A stretch of 47,856 nt of DNA from Brevinematales bacterium (lineage in GTDB: Bacteria > Spirochaetota > Brevinematia > Brevinematales > GWF1-51-8): contig JAGVBZ010000022.1 in assembly GCA_020059465.1 (NCBI GenBank), positions 1 to 47,856 of the forward strand, in the 5' to 3' direction. Positions within the stretch are counted from its first letter, which is position 1. Every line of letters begins with the position of its first letter. The notes below the pieces were generated by a model. That model saw only the letters and a program-made list of their open reading frames with translations. It ran no database searches and had not been told where the DNA came from. The translations under genes were made by a program, and so were the position numbers. Positions 45,310 to 47,856 of the stretch are shown here, piece by piece.

Positions 45310-46848
45310 ATGGGGCTTAGAGAAAAAGCGTCAAGATATCGAATCGGAAAAAGTGAAGACATCATTGAAAACTTTGAACTTCTTTTCGCGGGTAAAACAT
45401 TAACCCAGTCCGAACTTACTGATATAAAGCACGAAATAAAAAGCCGTATCTCGGAAATAACATCTATTCTTGACCGCAAACTGATTGATATGAATACCCT
45501 GTTCGAGATCGGAAAGGAATTGAACTCTACCCTTCATGTGGACGATCTGATGCAGATCGTGATATTTACCCTGATGGGGCAGTTCCAGATATTCGATGTC
45601 GCGATTTATTTTATCCGCGATTCACATACCGATCTTCATGCCCAGAAGGGTTTTACAGATCTGCCGGGATTCGAGTTTTCCGCTAAGTTTATCGATTTTA
45701 TCGGGTCAAAAGATAACGCGCTTGCGGTCGACGAACTTCTCGAATACCCCGACGAGTACACCCATTTATTCAATTCCGGCGCGACCCTAGTGATCCCCGT
45801 CAAGGGAAAGAACAGACTGATGGGGATGATTTTCCTCGGCGCGAAGATGAATAACGAAAAATTTGCCGACGAGGAAAAGGGTTTTTCATATACCCTCGCC
45901 TCTCTTGCGGGAATTGCCCTCGATAACGCGCGTTTGTACAGCGAGCTGGATAAGCGTTATCAGGAACTCTCTACCCTTTATAAAGTCAGTAACGTCATCA
46001 ACTCGTCGGACGATTACGACCTCGTTCTTGCGCTGATACTCGAGACGATTACCACCGGTTTCGGCGTTAAGAAAGCCCTCGTGCTTTCCCACGACGATAA
46101 CATATATCAGGTTGTCGAGACTGTCGGAATGGACTCTTCTTTGAAAACTATGGAGATCAATTTTACAAATACTGAAAATAAAATGATGGACGATAACGTC
46201 ACCGGGATTTTAGATATCAATCCGGACCTTTCCCAGTATGCGTCCGATTTCCTGCGATGTCTGTTTATTCCGTTGAGAAGCGTCGCCGCGAAAGTCGGTG
46301 CGATTATCATCTTCGAGTTCGATCAGTATACCGTACACCCTGAAAACACCGACCTGATCAATCTTTTCTCCATCATCGCTTCACAAATCGCGCCGCCTGT
46401 TTTTATGACAAAGCTGATCAAAATGGAGAAGGAAAAGATTCAGGACCCGTTCACCCCGTTATTGGAACTGATAAATAAGGAAATAGAGAAAGTTGAGAAT
46501 TTCGGGGTCGATATCACCTTTGCGATGCTTAAACTGACCAATTTCAATAAATACATCGAATTTTACGGCGGCGGCAAGGCGTTCCAGAAATTCGACGCTC
46601 TATCCGCTAAGATCAAGAAAGACTTGCCTCCCGAAGTGAAACCTGTCCGCTACGGATCGAATAGAATCCTTTTTATCATGCCGGCTATCGCGCAGACGGA
46701 TTTTGAGGACGTAAAAGATAGTATTCTTCTTACCTCCCAATCGTTTTTCAAGGACGATCAGGAAGTGGATATCGGCATAGATTTCCTCTCCGTCAAATAT
46801 CCTGACGACACCGAAGATAAATTCGCGATTCTCTCAAGAATAGAATAA
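45310..46848 (+). CDS. GAF-GAF protein with a degenerate GGDEF domain
   Basis: This 512-residue cytoplasmic protein has an N-terminal helical region, two GAF domains (about residues 55-205 and 220-365) and a C-terminal GGDEF-like domain (about 375-510). The fold signals remain (DPFTPLLELINKEIEK, then FAMLKLTNFNKYIEFYGG). The catalytic motif GG(D/E)EF is replaced by GSNRI (RYGSNRILFIMP near residue 447), so it should not synthesise c-di-GMP. It may bind ligand or act as a sensor-scaffold. It starts two bases after the acidic protein gene and ends nine bases before the FapA-like gene. Confidence 0.83.
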   Translation: MGLREKASRYRIGKSEDIIENFELLFAGKTLTQSELTDIKHEIKSRISEITSILDRKLIDMNTLFEIGKELNSTLHVDDLMQIVIFTLMGQFQIFDVAIYFIRDSHTDLHAQKGFTDLPGFEFSAKFIDFIGSKDNALAVDELLEYPDEYTHLFNSGATLVIPVKGKNRLMGMIFLGAKMNNEKFADEEKGFSYTLASLAGIALDNARLYSELDKRYQELSTLYKVSNVINSSDDYDLVLALILETITTGFGVKKALVLSHDDNIYQVVETVGMDSSLKTMEINFTNTENKMMDDNVTGILDINPDLSQYASDFLRCLFIPLRSVAAKVGAIIIFEFDQYTVHPENTDLINLFSIIASQIAPPVFMTKLIKMEKEKIQDPFTPLLELINKEIEKVENFGVDITFAMLKLTNFNKYIEFYGGGKAFQKFDALSAKIKKDLPPEVKPVRYGSNRILFIMPAIAQTDFEDVKDSILLTSQSFFKDDQEVDIGIDFLSVKYPDDTEDKFAILSRIE

Positions 46849-46857
46849 GGGGCGTTT

Positions 46858-47745
46858 ATGATCGAGAACCTTCGAGAAATCGCAGGAAATGTCAGCCCTG
46901 AAATGAAGAATATCGAGCATGACGGGCCGCTTGTTGTCCATGGAAATGTCGAGAGCGGCAGTTTCATTGTCGCTACAGGCGATATTATTATCCACGGTGA
47001 TGTCGAAAATTCTAAAATAAAATCCATCAAGGGGCATGTCGTTATCGACGGCGGTATCCGCGGGGTAAATTCCATTGTCTACGCCAACGGAGGCGATGTC
47101 AAGACCCGTTTTGTCTATAACGGGACGATAAAATCCGAGGGAGACGTAATTATTAAGGATAATGCGATCGACGCGCATATTATCGCAAAGCATTCGCTTT
47201 TCGTATTTGACGGCGAGGGAAAAATTGAGGGCGGCGAAACCGAGGCCGGCATCGATATTGTCGCTAACTTTATCGGGAACAACACTTCAGCGGCGACCGT
47301 CATCAAAATCTCCGATTTCAAACAGCGTGAACTGTTCGCGGTGCTCTCCCGTATTGATTTTCAGATAAAAGAAATTTCCGATCAGATGGGCAACCTTGAA
47401 AAATTCATCGAGGTAATCCGCCTTCTCGGTAACAAAGTCATCACGCTTCCGTTGGAAAAAAAACAGGATCTTGCCCTGAAGGTGAAAAAATATAACGAAC
47501 TGAAACTCCAGCTCGATAAATTCACCGGGGAAAAAAGCAAGATTGTCGTCGAGCAGAAGAAAGAAGACGAGCTTGAACGCGCGATCATTGTTAAGCGCAC
47601 CCTGTTTTCCGGCGTGTATGTTTATATGGACAAAGCCAAACTTCCTATCCAGCATTCCTATGCTAATGTGATCCTGTACAAACGAGGCATAATCATCATC
47701 GGCGATTACGACAAATTTATGTACCGGAAAAAATACGCATATTAA
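46858..47745 (+). CDS. short FapA-like beta-helix protein
   Basis: The 295-residue protein matches the C-terminal half of FapA. A beta-helix (about residues 20-150, with repeats like VHGNVESGSFIVATGDIIIHGDVENSKI) is followed by a coiled coil (about 165-240) and a small end domain. The Jag_N and linker domains of the 659-residue paralogue at 36292 are absent. AAGGGG lies before the ATG. It ends the fliS operon. A role as a partner of the dead GGDEF protein is inferred from operon order only. Confidence 0.82.
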   Translation: MIENLREIAGNVSPEMKNIEHDGPLVVHGNVESGSFIVATGDIIIHGDVENSKIKSIKGHVVIDGGIRGVNSIVYANGGDVKTRFVYNGTIKSEGDVIIKDNAIDAHIIAKHSLFVFDGEGKIEGGETEAGIDIVANFIGNNTSAATVIKISDFKQRELFAVLSRIDFQIKEISDQMGNLEKFIEVIRLLGNKVITLPLEKKQDLALKVKKYNELKLQLDKFTGEKSKIVVEQKKEDELERAIIVKRTLFSGVYVYMDKAKLPIQHSYANVILYKRGIIIIGDYDKFMYRKKYAY

Positions 47746-47856
47746 ACACCATTTTACTAAGGGGGAGTAGATAGTTTGTAAGGTGAACCGCATATAGTTT
47801 GCTCACAGGATTTATAGATATTGTAAAGAGTTAGATACAATAAATCAATAAATAAA
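47746..47856. other. terminal intergenic stretch
   Basis: No complete gene is visible after the FapA-like stop. A GGGGGAG run at 47761-47767 could be a ribosome site, but no good start codon with an open frame follows in the window. Confidence 0.4.

Noticed and set aside
47824-47837. 14-base string TAAAGAGTTAGATA, whose reverse complement occurs at 22244-22257 beside glnA
   Set aside because: In a 48-kb AT-leaning window several chance 14-base matches are expected, and the contexts differ.
1-47856. tRNA, rRNA, CRISPR arrays and insertion sequences with transposases
   Set aside because: Looked for characteristic stems, spaced repeats and DDE-type genes and saw none; short tRNAs could still be missed by eye.

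Overview
The window is bacterial chromosome with few gaps. Its overall character suggests a flagellated, Gram-negative-type bacterium. My best guess is Spirochaetota, possibly a Brevinematales-like lineage, because of the TPR and leucine-rich-repeat proteins, lipoproteins with spirochaete-style lipoboxes, a FapA with a Jag_N-like front domain, bactofilin and FliS. The lineage is an inference from gene style; no rRNA or tRNA gene is present to test it.

Layout. 1-2.65 kb: a TPR gene, a secreted protein and a second TPR gene, apparently one operon. 2.69-4.64 kb: an accessory patch with an AT-rich orphan membrane-protein gene, interspersed repeat fragments in inverted and direct pairs, and an orphan phage-type HTH (terminase-small-subunit-like) gene. 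4.7-5.7 kb (minus): a leucine-rich-repeat protein. 5.87-12.2 kb: cca, a lipoprotein, a TatT-like TPR protein, a 51-codon FlgM-like gene, an MscS channel and a large anchored TIM-barrel-like protein. 12.4-14.6 kb: rho and maa. 14.6-24.5 kb: a nitrogen-assimilation block with gltD and gltB (minus), glnA (minus) and a divergent GAF-GAF-AAA-Fis sigma-54 activator. glnA has a convincing -24/-12 promoter, and rpoN itself lies at 34.9 kb.

24.5-33.7 kb (minus): lipoprotein, aroQ, a TPR/coiled-coil protein, a secreted coiled-coil protein, pepP-type peptidase, efp, accB, accC, asp23, amaP and a PAS-GGDEF cyclase. The order aroQ-pepP-efp-accB-accC-asp23 is the order known from Bacillus. The accB product keeps the full carrier fold but has lost the biotinyl-lysine motif (glycine at the lysine position), which is the most surprising single observation here.

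33.9-41.8 kb (plus): a HAMP-only membrane protein, rpoN, a Jag_N-FapA protein, a coiled-coil protein, bactofilin, pdxA, a 500-bp gap holding a MITE-like repeat, and a slipin. 41.9-47.7 kb (plus): a tight four-gene operon of fliS, a 982-residue acidic repeat protein, a GAF-GAF protein with a degenerate GGDEF domain, and a short FapA-like beta-helix protein, preceded by a sigma-28-like promoter. This operon and the lysine-less carrier protein are the best candidates for undescribed biology.

Promoters, motifs and gene starts were read by eye. Protein families are recalled from knowledge of conserved motifs, not from searches.
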